From: JARRQB01 sp965368585
GTDB taxonomy: Bacteria; Pseudomonadota; Gammaproteobacteria; Chromatiales; Chromatiaceae
DNA: 9,190 bases
Direction: 5' to 3'
NCBI GenBank assembly: GCA_965368585.1
Contig: CBDUNM010000188.1
Coordinates: 1-9,190 of the forward strand
In this document: positions 1 to 6,880 of the stretch, one piece after another
How the letters are laid out: each line of letters opens with the position of its first letter
Position numbering within the stretch: position 1 is the stretch's first letter
The notes under the pieces: generated by a model
Databases searched by the model: none
The model's input: the letters and a program-made list of their open reading frames with translations, nothing else
What the model was told of the DNA's origin: nothing
Position numbers and translations under genes: made by a program

Positions 1-106
1 GTAGTCTTGCCCGAAACAAGCTAATCCTACGCTCACCCGCCTAGCGCCTGGACGCTTTGTGCCTTGCTGATACGTAACTTTATCGCGGAACAGGACACTT
101 GAGCCC
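1..106. other. Upstream region of the phospholipase gene, no confident element
   Basis: No open frame with coding character is seen here. TTGTGC (57-62) and TTTATC (79-84), 16 bases apart, could be a weak promoter for the downstream gene, but they match the consensus poorly. Any gene to the left lies outside the window. Confidence 0.25.
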
Positions 107-2215
107 ATGTCTGAAACCATCTTAAGGCCCGACCGGAATTGCTGGTGTACGGAAGACGCATCGCGGATCGGCGTGATCGTTGATGCGGCGCCCTATTTCG
201 CCGCGTTTGCCGAGGCCTGCGGCGCCGCACGGCGCCAAATACTGATCCTGGGTTGGGATTTCGATCGCTGCGAGCGATTGTTCCGCGACGAGCAGGATCG
301 CGACTTCCCCGATCAGCTCGGCGCCTTTTTGGTGTCCTTGGTCAAGCGACGCCCGGAGCTGCGGGTCTACCTGTTGTCGTGGGACTTCAACATGATCTAT
401 GCCGCGGAGCGGGAGTTATTGCCCGCTTTGCGGCTGCGCCTGCAAGCGCCGCACCGGTTTCATTTCCGGCTCGACGGCAAGCACCCCAATGGGGCTTCGC
501 ATCACCAGAAGGTGGTGGTGATCGACGACCGAGTGGCATTCGTCGGCGGCATCGATCTCAGCCGATGGCGCTGGGACACGCCGGAGCACAAACCCGACGA
601 TGCGCGGCGCATCGACCCGAACGGTAAGCCGTATCCCCCCTTTCACGACATGATGATGCTGGTCGAGGGCAGGGTGGCCGCCCGACTGGGGGATCTGGCA
701 CGCGAGCGTTGGCGGCGGGCGCGGGGTTGGCGTATAGAGCCGGTCGGCGATGTGGGGTCGTCGCCCTGGCCGGCATCGGTGGCAGCGCAGCTGGAGTCGC
801 AGCCGGTCGCCATTGCCCGCACGGAGCCAGCCTACGCAGGCAGGCCGATGGTCCAGGAGGTGCAGCAACTCTACCTGGACGCGATCTCGAGCGCGCAGCG
901 TTTTATCTACATCGAAAACCAGTATTTCACGGCGCGCCGTCTGGGCGACGCGCTGAGCAAGCGCCTCGCTGAGCCCGAGGGTCCGGAGGTAGTTCTGGTG
1001 CTGCCCCGACAAACCGGCGGTTGGCTGGAGCAGGTCACCATGGATGTGCTGCGGGGCCGGGTGGTCGGCCGTCTGCGGCAAGCCGATGAGCACGGGCGAC
1101 TGCGCGTTTACTTTCCGTATCAACCGGGCTTGGGGGATCAATGCATCAGCGTGCACGCAAAGCTGATGATCGTCGACGACCGCCTGTTGCGCATCGGTTC
1201 GTCGAACGCCAGCAGCCGGTCCATGGGGCTGGACACCGAATGCGACCTGGCCATCGAGGCGCGGCAGGGCGATGACGCGGTGGAGACTTTCGTTCGAAGG
1301 CTGCGGCACCGGCTGCTGAGCGAGCACTTGGACTGCGCACCCGAACGCCTGGCGCAAGCGGAATCACAGCAGGAGGGCCTGATCGCCTTGATCGAAAGTC
1401 TCCGGACCGACCGGCGCAGTCTTCGCGCCCTGGATTGCAGTGTGCCGGAGGAGGTCGATACCCTGGTGCCGGACTCTGGGTTGATCGATCCGTCGGAGCC
1501 CGTCAGCCCCGACTACTTCGTCGCCGAGTATGTGCCCGATGATCACCGGTCGACCGGGCGCAAGCGGCTGCTGGCCTTCCTGGTGGTGATACTCGGTCTG
1601 CTCGGGCTGGCGGCGGCCTGGCGCTGGACACCGCTGCAGGAGTATCTGTCGCCGGAATTTCTGAGCCAGACGCTTGCCTCGATTTCCTCGCCCGGCGCTC
1701 GCGCAGCGATCGCCATTGCCGGCTTCGTAGTAGCCAGCCTGCTGATGGTGCCCCTGACCTTGCTGGCCGTGGTGGGGGGTGTCGTGTTCGAGGGCTGGCA
1801 GGCGTTCGGGTATGTGTTGCTCGGCGCCATGGGCAGTGCGGCGATCGGTTTTCTGGGCGGGCGCGTCTTCAGTCGGGGCGCGATCGAGCGGCTCAGCGGT
1901 TCGCGTGTGCAAAAGTTGAGTAAACGCCTGGCGGAGCGCGGCACGGTGGCGGTCGCTGTACTGCGGCTTATCCCCATCGCGCCGTTTGCCGTGTTCAACC
2001 TGGTGGCCGGCGCCTCACACCTGGGCGTACGCCAGTTCATGCTCGGCAGTCTGCTCGGCCTGGCACCGGGTCTGGGCGCGATCACGCTGTTCTCCAATAC
2101 CCTGTGGCGAGCCGTGACAGCACCTTCGTTGGCCAACGTCGGAATCACGGTTGTGGTCGGCTGCCTGCTGATGCTGTTTGCCTGGCTGGCGAAACGGTGG
2201 CTGCGCTCGGGTTGA
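107..2215 (+). CDS. Phospholipase D / cardiolipin-synthase-like protein fused to a VTT (DedA/TVP38) membrane domain
   Basis: The protein has 702 residues. The N-terminal half is a two-motif phospholipase D catalytic unit. HKD motif 1 has His133, Lys135 and Asp140, followed by GGID (147-150). HKD motif 2 has His350, Lys352 and Asp357, followed by GSSN (364-367). IENQYF (269-274) is typical of PLD and cardiolipin synthase enzymes. A variable linker spans about 410-485. The rest is membrane protein, with hydrophobic segments near 487-505, 531-560, 565-585, 641-663 and 675-697, and a VTT-type block around 620-636 (RLIPIAPF, then FNLVAGAS). The family hydrolyses or transfers phosphodiester head groups through a covalent His intermediate. 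Phospholipid substrate and inner-membrane location are inferred. ATG 107 is used because the protein starts cleanly there, although its ribosome site is weak (AGGA near 91-95). The EEP gene follows closely, suggesting co-transcription. The fold is certain; the reaction is not. Confidence 0.9.
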   Translation: MSETILRPDRNCWCTEDASRIGVIVDAAPYFAAFAEACGAARRQILILGWDFDRCERLFRDEQDRDFPDQLGAFLVSLVKRRPELRVYLLSWDFNMIYAAERELLPALRLRLQAPHRFHFRLDGKHPNGASHHQKVVVIDDRVAFVGGIDLSRWRWDTPEHKPDDARRIDPNGKPYPPFHDMMMLVEGRVAARLGDLARERWRRARGWRIEPVGDVGSSPWPASVAAQLESQPVAIARTEPAYAGRPMVQEVQQLYLDAISSAQRFIYIENQYFTARRLGDALSKRLAEPEGPEVVLVLPRQTGGWLEQVTMDVLRGRVVGRLRQADEHGRLRVYFPYQPGLGDQCISVHAKLMIVDDRLLRIGSSNASSRSMGLDTECDLAIEARQGDDAVETFVRRLRHRLLSEHLDCAPERLAQAESQQEGLIALIESLRTDRRSLRALDCSVPEEVDTLVPDSGLIDPSEPVSPDYFVAEYVPDDHRSTGRKRLLAFLVVILGLLGLAAAWRWTPLQEYLSPEFLSQTLASISSPGARAAIAIAGFVVASLLMVPLTLLAVVGGVVFEGWQAFGYVLLGAMGSAAIGFLGGRVFSRGAIERLSGSRVQKLSKRLAERGTVAVAVLRLIPIAPFAVFNLVAGASHLGVRQFMLGSLLGLAPGLGAITLFSNTLWRAVTAPSLANVGITVVVGCLLMLFAWLAKRWLRSG

Positions 2216-2231
2216 GCGCGTACGGCGGAGC

Positions 2232-2924
2232 ATGCGCGTAGCCACCTACAACGTACACGATTGCATCGGTCGAGACGGACGGTTCGACGCCGGCAGGATC
2301 GCCGCATTGCTGGTCGAGTTGGATGCGGACCTGGTCGCCCTGCAGGAAGTGACACTGGATCATGCCGGCGGGTTGATCGAACGCTTCGAGGCGGCGACCG
2401 GATTGCAGGCGGTCGACGGCACTTTGTTCGAACGCGGTGTCGGGCGTTACGGCAACGTCCTACTGACAGGACATAAGGTGATCGAAACCCGGTTGCACGA
2501 GCTACCGGCGACCGGGCGCGAGCCGCGCGGCGCGATAGACGCGACCGTGGATGTGGGCGAGGGCGTCCTCAGAGTGTGCGCGACGCACCTCGGGCTTGCC
2601 AGGCACGAAAGAAGACAACAGATCGAGCGGTTGTCCGGCGTCCTTTCGGACGGGCATCGGGGCGCGTTGCTGCTCGGGGATTTCAACGCCTGGCCGGGGT
2701 CGAAAACGCTGACGCCCTTCGCCGATATCGGTTTCGAGCGCACCGCCGTGCGCAGCTTTCCGACCTGGCCCTTCCCGCTTTTCTCGCTGGATCGCATCCT
2801 GGCGCGTTCGCCCGTAGGGATCGCGCGCTGCTGGCGCCACGACAGCGACACCGCGCGGATCGCGTCCGATCACTTCCCGGTACTGGCGGAACTGCGATTT
2901 GCAGGTTGGTCCCGGGCGGGATGA
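2232..2924 (+). CDS. Endonuclease/exonuclease/phosphatase (EEP) family metal-dependent hydrolase, YbhP-like
   Basis: The product is a compact 230-residue EEP-fold protein with no signal peptide or membrane segment. Family motifs appear in order: TYNVH (Asn7), LQEV (Glu39, metal ligand), ATHLG (His119), LGDFNAW (Asp150, Asn152), SLDRIL (Asp187) and SDHFPVL (Asp213, His214, the catalytic pair). The catalytic set looks complete. The family cleaves phosphodiesters or phosphomonoesters in nucleic acids, phospholipid head groups or inositol phosphates, and the sequence does not say which. The frame stays open upstream to a TTG at 2178 inside the preceding gene. ATG 2232 is chosen because the EEP fold begins at its second residue (RVATYNV). 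GGAG at 2227-2230 lies only one base before this ATG, so initiation may rely on translational coupling to the phospholipase gene, whose stop is 16 bases upstream. In E. coli, ybhP sits beside clsB (ybhO), which supports a shared role. Confidence 0.87.
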   Translation: MRVATYNVHDCIGRDGRFDAGRIAALLVELDADLVALQEVTLDHAGGLIERFEAATGLQAVDGTLFERGVGRYGNVLLTGHKVIETRLHELPATGREPRGAIDATVDVGEGVLRVCATHLGLARHERRQQIERLSGVLSDGHRGALLLGDFNAWPGSKTLTPFADIGFERTAVRSFPTWPFPLFSLDRILARSPVGIARCWRHDSDTARIASDHFPVLAELRFAGWSRAG

Positions 2925-2930
2925 CGCCGA

Positions 2931-4895
2931 TCAGGTCAGTCCCCGTTCGGCCAGCCAGTAGAACGAGCAGGGCGGAACCACCAAGCGGTCGTCGACCAGT
3001 TGCGGCGACTCACCGGAATAGAGATCTTGCAGTAGACTGTACTGGAAATGACCGCGATTGCTCAAATCGCTGAGCGTTAGCGACTGCGGCGAGCCGTCAA
3101 AATTGGCGACTACCAGGACGTGGTTGCCAAAGGAGAACGGGTTGTCGCGGATGAACACGAACAGGTGCGGATTGCGCACGCTCAGCAGCTCGCGGTTGTT
3201 GTAGTCGGCAAAAGCGGGCGTGCTCTTGCGCACCGCGATCATCTTGCGCAGGCCTTCGAATATGCGCTGTTCCGCGGTGCCGTGCTGATTGCGCCGCGCC
3301 GCCTTGTCCCAGTCGATCCTGGGGCGATGCATCCAGCGGTTGTCGTGCGCCTTGTTCTCGTCTTCGAGGAAGGTGCAGTCGTTGAACGTGCCGATCTCGT
3401 CGCCGTAATATAAAAGCGGAATTCCGCCGAAGGACATGATCATGCTGTGCAGCAGCAGGATCTGGTCGATGCTGCGTTGCGCGGCGGACTCGTCGCCGTT
3501 CTCCAGGGCGCTTTCCAGTCCGACCAGCGAGGCCAGTGAACCCGAGACGCGGGCGTCGCCGGTCTTGTCGTTACGCCCGAAAGGCTGGCCGCGGGCAGGT
3601 GAGCCGGGGTAAGCACCCGTGAAATAGTCGACCAGAAAGCGCCGGTGAGCGTAGGGCTGGTAGCCCGCCCTGACAATGTCCGCGTCGTCGAACCCCAGGC
3701 CGATATCGTCGTGGCAGCGAACGTAGTTCAGCCAGGTGGCGCGGTCGAGTTTGCCGGGCAGACTGCGAATGCTATGATTGAGCAGGTTGGCGTTTTTGGT
3801 CGCCAGCGCCTCCCACAACAGTGCCATGTAGGTCGCGTTGTAGGCGATTTCGCATTCCTTGGCGATGACCGCGTCCTCGCCGAAGTACTTGGTGATTTCC
3901 ACCGGGGCGACGATTGCTTCGGCGATGAACAGTATCCCCGGCGCCGTGACCTGACTGCAATCCTTCATCAGTTGCAGAATAAGATGCGCTTCGCGCTCGT
4001 TCTGGCAGACGGTGCCGATCTTTTTCCACAGAAACGCCACCGCGTCCAGGCGCACGATATCGGCGCCCTCGTTGGCCCAGAAAAGAACGATGTCCAGCAT
4101 TTCGATGAACACCGCCGGATTGCTGTAGTTCAGGTCCCATTGATAGCGGTTGAAGACCGTCATCACCCACTTACCCATGGCTTCGTCGAAGGTGAAGTTG
4201 CCGGGAGCGGTTTCGGGAAAGATCTCGGGCATGGTCTCCTCGAACATGTCCGGGATATCGCGGTTCTCGAAAACGTAGTAGTAGTCCTGGTATTCGAGGT
4301 CGCCCTGGCGCGCCTGTTGCGCCCAGGCGTGTTCGTCGGAGGTGTGGTTGACCACCACGTCCAGCGTGAGCAGCATGCCGCGTTTGCGCATCGCCGCGCC
4401 GAGTGACCGCAGCGCGTCCAGGGTGCCGACCCGCTCGTCCACGTTGCGGAAATCACTGACCGCGTAGCCGCCGTCGCTGGCCCCTTTGGGACCTTCCAGC
4501 ACCGGCATCAAATGGACCATGTTGACGCCCAGCTCCTGCAGATAGCTGAGCCGTCCGTGCACGCCGTCGAGATCACCGGCGAAACCGTCCGTGTAAAGCG
4601 CCATACCGACCCATTCCTGGCTGAGAAACCAGTTGTGGTCCTTTTCGCGCCTGACGTCCAACTCCTTCAGTTCGTCACTGCGCCGGGTGTACTGGATCGC
4701 CATGACTTCCACCAGGCGCGCCACCTGGCTGTCGAAGTCCGCCCGCCGGCCGTACAGTTGATGAAACAGCGAATAGATCGCATAGAAGTTCGCGCCCAGA
4801 CGGGTATAGAAGTGGCGCAGGTCGCGCTTGCGGATGTCGGACCTAAGTTCGTCCAGAATCCGGTTGAGTAGCGAATGGGATATCTGCTCGTACAT
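2931..4895 (-). CDS. ams: Amylosucrase (glycoside hydrolase family 13)
   Basis: The product has 654 residues, close to the 636 of Neisseria polysaccharea amylosucrase, and is collinear with it from memory. An N-terminal helical region (about 1-90) precedes the (beta/alpha)8 barrel. Catalytic residues are nucleophile Asp284 (RLDAVAFLWK), acid/base Glu326 (IAEAIV) and Asp396 (CHDDIG), matching Asp286, Glu328 and Asp393. SDGGYAVSDFR (140-150) and DNRWMHRPR (518-526) carry residues equivalent to the Asp144-Arg509 salt bridge that closes the sucrose pocket. ARGQPF and GDARVSG (about 434-452) are also amylosucrase-like, and a C-terminal beta domain ends the protein. The enzyme transfers glucose from sucrose to an alpha-1,4-glucan and releases fructose; it is probably cytoplasmic, with no signal peptide seen. 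The start lies 16 bases after fruK with only a distant GAGG. A sucrose hydrolase is the main alternative, since the two differ by few residues. Confidence 0.92.
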   Translation of the reverse strand: MYEQISHSLLNRILDELRSDIRKRDLRHFYTRLGANFYAIYSLFHQLYGRRADFDSQVARLVEVMAIQYTRRSDELKELDVRREKDHNWFLSQEWVGMALYTDGFAGDLDGVHGRLSYLQELGVNMVHLMPVLEGPKGASDGGYAVSDFRNVDERVGTLDALRSLGAAMRKRGMLLTLDVVVNHTSDEHAWAQQARQGDLEYQDYYYVFENRDIPDMFEETMPEIFPETAPGNFTFDEAMGKWVMTVFNRYQWDLNYSNPAVFIEMLDIVLFWANEGADIVRLDAVAFLWKKIGTVCQNEREAHLILQLMKDCSQVTAPGILFIAEAIVAPVEITKYFGEDAVIAKECEIAYNATYMALLWEALATKNANLLNHSIRSLPGKLDRATWLNYVRCHDDIGLGFDDADIVRAGYQPYAHRRFLVDYFTGAYPGSPARGQPFGRNDKTGDARVSGSLASLVGLESALENGDESAAQRSIDQILLLHSMIMSFGGIPLLYYGDEIGTFNDCTFLEDENKAHDNRWMHRPRIDWDKAARRNQHGTAEQRIFEGLRKMIAVRKSTPAFADYNNRELLSVRNPHLFVFIRDNPFSFGNHVLVVANFDGSPQSLTLSDLSNRGHFQYSLLQDLYSGESPQLVDDRLVVPPCSFYWLAERGLT

Positions 4896-4911
4896 GAAGA
4901 TTGCCGGCGCC

Positions 4912-5796
4912 TCAGTCGCTCAGCTGCCACGCGTCGACAAAGGGTCGATAGAACGCCGTGTCGTCCACCGTGGCGCCGCGCCTGCCGACCACGCGGGAGG
5001 CAAACGTCTGCGCCCGCTGCAGCGTTTGGTCCAGCGGCCAGTTGTTGACCAGCCCGAGAATGACCACCGAAGTGAAGGAGTCGCCGGCGCCGACGGTATC
5101 CACCACCTCGATACCCCGTTCGGGTCGAACCGCGTGGCGCTCACCGGTGTCGGTCAGTATTTCCGCGCCGTCCGAGCCGCGCGTCAGCACCAGCCCTTTG
5201 AGTCGGTGAGCGGCGACAAAGTCGGCCGCCGATGCTGCATCACCCGTGGCTCCGGGATGGAGCTGCGCCAGTTCATCGCGATTGAGTTTGACCCAATGCG
5301 CCGCTTCCAGCGTTTGGAGAACCCGTGACGGCTGCCACCAGGGAGGGCGCAGATTCACGTCGACGAACACGATGTCGGGACCGCTCGCCGCGAGTTGTTG
5401 CGCCGCGGCGTAGGACGCGTCTTCGCGCAGCGCGAGGCTGCCGTGATAGAGCAGGCGGCAGGCGGCCGGTAGCGGCTCGGCCGCGATCGCGTCGTAGGCG
5501 CAGGGTGCTACGATGTCGTAGGCGGGCTCACCGTCGCGAAAGCTGACGCTGACGCGGCCCGTGGGCCGCTCGGGATCGGTCTGTAGACCCGTGGTGGTCA
5601 TGCCCCAGTCGCGCATGGCGGTGCGGACGCTGTCGCCCTCGGGGTCGTCGCCCACGCGGCTGATAAAGAGCGGTCGTTGGCCAAAGGCATGCAGGTGCCA
5701 GGCGACGTTGAACGGCGCACCGCCAAGCACGCGCTGGCCGTCAGGAAAGTGGTCGAACAGCACCTCACCGAAGATGCACAAGCCGGGATTTTTCAT
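4912..5796 (-). CDS. fruK: PfkB-family fructokinase
   Basis: The product is a 294-residue ribokinase/PfkB-family sugar kinase of normal length. GGAPFNVA (25-32) is the N-terminal signature and sugar-binding loop. DVNLRPPWW (146-154) and KLNRDEL (170-176) are typical of fructokinases. DTVGAGDSF (233-241) is the C-terminal signature, with catalytic base Asp239 and the anion hole. The expected reaction is fructose + ATP to fructose 6-phosphate in the cytoplasm. Substrate choice rests partly on context: the next gene, amylosucrase, releases fructose, and the preceding gene is a sucrose-phosphate phosphatase. The start codon overlaps the spp stop as ATGA (5793-5796), so translation is probably coupled. 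A good Shine-Dalgarno site, GGAGAA at 5805-5810, lies 8 bases before the ATG and fixes the start. Other PfkB kinases (2-keto-3-deoxygluconate, ribose, adenosine) are possible by fold but fit the locus poorly. Confidence 0.9.
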   Translation of the reverse strand: MKNPGLCIFGEVLFDHFPDGQRVLGGAPFNVAWHLHAFGQRPLFISRVGDDPEGDSVRTAMRDWGMTTTGLQTDPERPTGRVSVSFRDGEPAYDIVAPCAYDAIAAEPLPAACRLLYHGSLALREDASYAAAQQLAASGPDIVFVDVNLRPPWWQPSRVLQTLEAAHWVKLNRDELAQLHPGATGDAASAADFVAAHRLKGLVLTRGSDGAEILTDTGERHAVRPERGIEVVDTVGAGDSFTSVVILGLVNNWPLDQTLQRAQTFASRVVGRRGATVDDTAFYRPFVDAWQLSD

Positions 5797-6659
5797 GCCG
5801 ATCGTTCTCCGTCCGTAAAACCCATCCAGGGTATGGTCTGCGGATAGTAGTGCGCAACACCTTCCAGTATGCCCGCGCTGTAATTTCCGTTCATCGCCGC
5901 GAAACCGCCGCGCGCTATATACAGCCGTTCGGTCTGCCCGTTGCGCTGGGTCAAGCGCGTCGCGAGGCGGCGCACCGCCGGCGGGCTGTTGGCCACCAGC
6001 ACCGCCGGGATCGGGCTGCAGAGCACCTCTATGTCGTTGCCGCTGTCGCCGCAGAACACGCTGTTGTCGTCGGAAAAACCGCGCAACTGCATCAATGCTT
6101 CAATGGCATGGTATTTCGATGCTCGCGACGGCAGCACGTCCAGCAGGCCGATGCCGGCCGGTTCGTCCACGCTCCAGATCAGGCGCGACATTACCCCGAC
6201 CGCCTCCAGGCGCTGTCGAATCGCGGCCGACAAGCTGGCGCAATCGGTGTGCAGGGGTACGTAGTAGCTGGCTTTGTACTTGTTCTGCTTGGCCGATTCC
6301 TGCAGGCGTAGCTCCGGACGATGACCCAGCAGGGCCTTGAGGTCGGCGTGGGTCCGGCCGCCCCAATCCTCTGCGATCTGCGTCTCCCACGAGGTCTGGC
6401 GCTGCCAGTCCTGCCCGCTGCCGACATGGTAGATCGTGGTGCCCACATCGCCAACCACGAAGTCGGGCTGCGGCAGGTCGTAGTTGACGATGGCCCGTTC
6501 CACCAGCGCGCGATGCCTGCCGCTGACATAGACCAGTGTCACCTCCGGCCGCGAAGCCAGCGCCGCAAAACGTGCGCGGGCCCCGCGCGACTCGGATTCC
6601 GGACCGTTGGGGATCAGGGTGCGGTCCAGGTCGGTGCAAACCAGGAGCCGCTCAGTCAT
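5793..6659 (-). CDS. spp: Sucrose-phosphate phosphatase (HAD superfamily, S6PP type)
   Basis: The product is a 288-residue HAD phosphatase with all four motifs. Motif I is DLDRTL, with nucleophile Asp10 and acid Asp12. Motif II is Ser46 (YVSGR), motif III Lys182 (SRASKYH) and motif IV GDSGND with Asp205 and Asp209. The C2-type cap between motifs contains QNKYKASYY (125-133), resembling the sugar-contact region of S6PP proteins. The C-terminal NYSAGILEGVAHY (259-271) is characteristic of the sucrose-phosphate phosphatase group. The expected reaction is sucrose 6-phosphate to sucrose plus phosphate, the last step of sucrose synthesis. ATG 6659 is preferred over an in-frame TTG at 6680, because the domain begins a few residues after it and the TTG would coincide with the predicted transcript start. 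This is the first gene of the spp-fruK-ams operon. Mannosyl-3-phosphoglycerate phosphatase is a related alternative made unlikely by the neighbours. Confidence 0.88.
   Translation of the reverse strand: MTERLLVCTDLDRTLIPNGPESESRGARARFAALASRPEVTLVYVSGRHRALVERAIVNYDLPQPDFVVGDVGTTIYHVGSGQDWQRQTSWETQIAEDWGGRTHADLKALLGHRPELRLQESAKQNKYKASYYVPLHTDCASLSAAIRQRLEAVGVMSRLIWSVDEPAGIGLLDVLPSRASKYHAIEALMQLRGFSDDNSVFCGDSGNDIEVLCSPIPAVLVANSPPAVRRLATRLTQRNGQTERLYIARGGFAAMNGNYSAGILEGVAHYYPQTIPWMGFTDGERSA
5805..5810 (-). promoter_or_regulatory. Ribosome binding site of fruK inside the end of spp
   Basis: On the minus strand GGAGAA lies within the last codons of spp, 8 bases before the fruK ATG that overlaps the spp stop. 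It fixes the fruK start and allows coupled translation. Confidence 0.65.
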
Positions 6660-6685
6660 CGGCCACGTCGTGCCATGCAAAGACT

Positions 6686-6715
6686 AGATAAACTGCGGTA
6701 ATCGATTGATTTCAA
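6686..6715 (-). promoter_or_regulatory. Predicted sigma70-type promoter of the spp-fruK-ams operon
   Basis: Read on the minus strand, TTGAAA (6715-6710) is an acceptable -35 box. It is followed after 18 bases by TTATCT (6691-6686) as a weaker -10 box. Transcription would start near 6679, giving a leader of about 20 bases before the spp ATG at 6659. An A/T-rich stretch at about 6727-6742 lies upstream of the -35 box, where an UP element would sit. This is pattern matching only. Confidence 0.45.
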
Positions 6716-6720
6716 TTCGA
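6702..6720. promoter_or_regulatory. Imperfect inverted repeat, candidate operator over the spp promoter
   Basis: The plus strand reads TCGATTGATTTCAATTCGA. ATTGA and TCAAT form perfect 5-base arms around a TT spacer (6705-6716). The arms continue as TCGA(A)TTGA if one extra base is allowed on the right side. It covers the -35 box of the predicted spp promoter and part of the spacer, a position suited to repression. Its size and AT-richness suit a MarR-type dimer, and a marR-like gene begins 160 bases away. Binding is inference. Confidence 0.35.
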
Positions 6721-6824
6721 CGTACCTTAAATAAGATAATCCGCTGGCCCGTGGCGCGTCGGCGATTACTCACCATGCTAATCCCTAATATAACCCTTGG
6801 TTGGATTTTCGTCTGTGGGGACGT

Positions 6825-6853
6825 TTGATTCAATAGATAGGATACGATATATT
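6825..6853 (+). promoter_or_regulatory. Predicted sigma70-type promoter of the marR-asnO unit
   Basis: TTGATT (6825-6830) and TATATT (6848-6853) are separated by exactly 17 bases, close to the sigma70 consensus at both boxes. Transcription would begin near 6860, about 20 bases before the ATG at 6881. This supports that ATG over an upstream in-frame TTG (6797), which lies before the promoter. The spacer contains GATA three times at a 5-base period (6836-6849). Confidence 0.6.
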
Positions 6854-6880
6854 TTCCCCGGTGAAAGTTCTGGAATCTCA

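Noticed and set aside
4..10. A copy of AGTCTTG near the window start, matching the repeats before asnO
   Set aside because: A single 7-base word over 7 kb away is expected by chance and there is no shared context.
416..1357. Long minus-strand open frame of 313 residues opposite the phospholipase gene
   Set aside because: It lies wholly antisense to a gene with complete HKD motifs. Its translation has no recognisable domain and the composition of a GC-rich shadow frame.
2178..2231. Upstream TTG start extending the EEP protein by 18 residues
   Set aside because: The extension lies inside the phospholipase reading frame and has no family similarity; the fold begins right after ATG 2232.
1543..2355. 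Minus-strand open frame of 270 residues opposite the VTT domain and the start of the EEP gene
   Set aside because: It spans the junction of two real genes, is Arg- and Pro-rich, and has no domain.
3645..4406. Plus-strand open frame of 253 residues inside the amylosucrase region
   Set aside because: It is antisense to the catalytic barrel of amylosucrase and shows no family motif. It is a GC-driven shadow.
5793..6659. HAD enzyme read as mannosyl-3-phosphoglycerate phosphatase
   Set aside because: The folds are similar, but the C-terminal AGILEGVAHY block and the fructokinase and amylosucrase neighbours favour sucrose-phosphate phosphatase.
6797..6880. Upstream TTG start extending the MarR protein by 28 residues
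   Set aside because: The TTG precedes the best promoter of the region and the extra residues encode the -35 and -10 boxes; ATG 6881 is more consistent.
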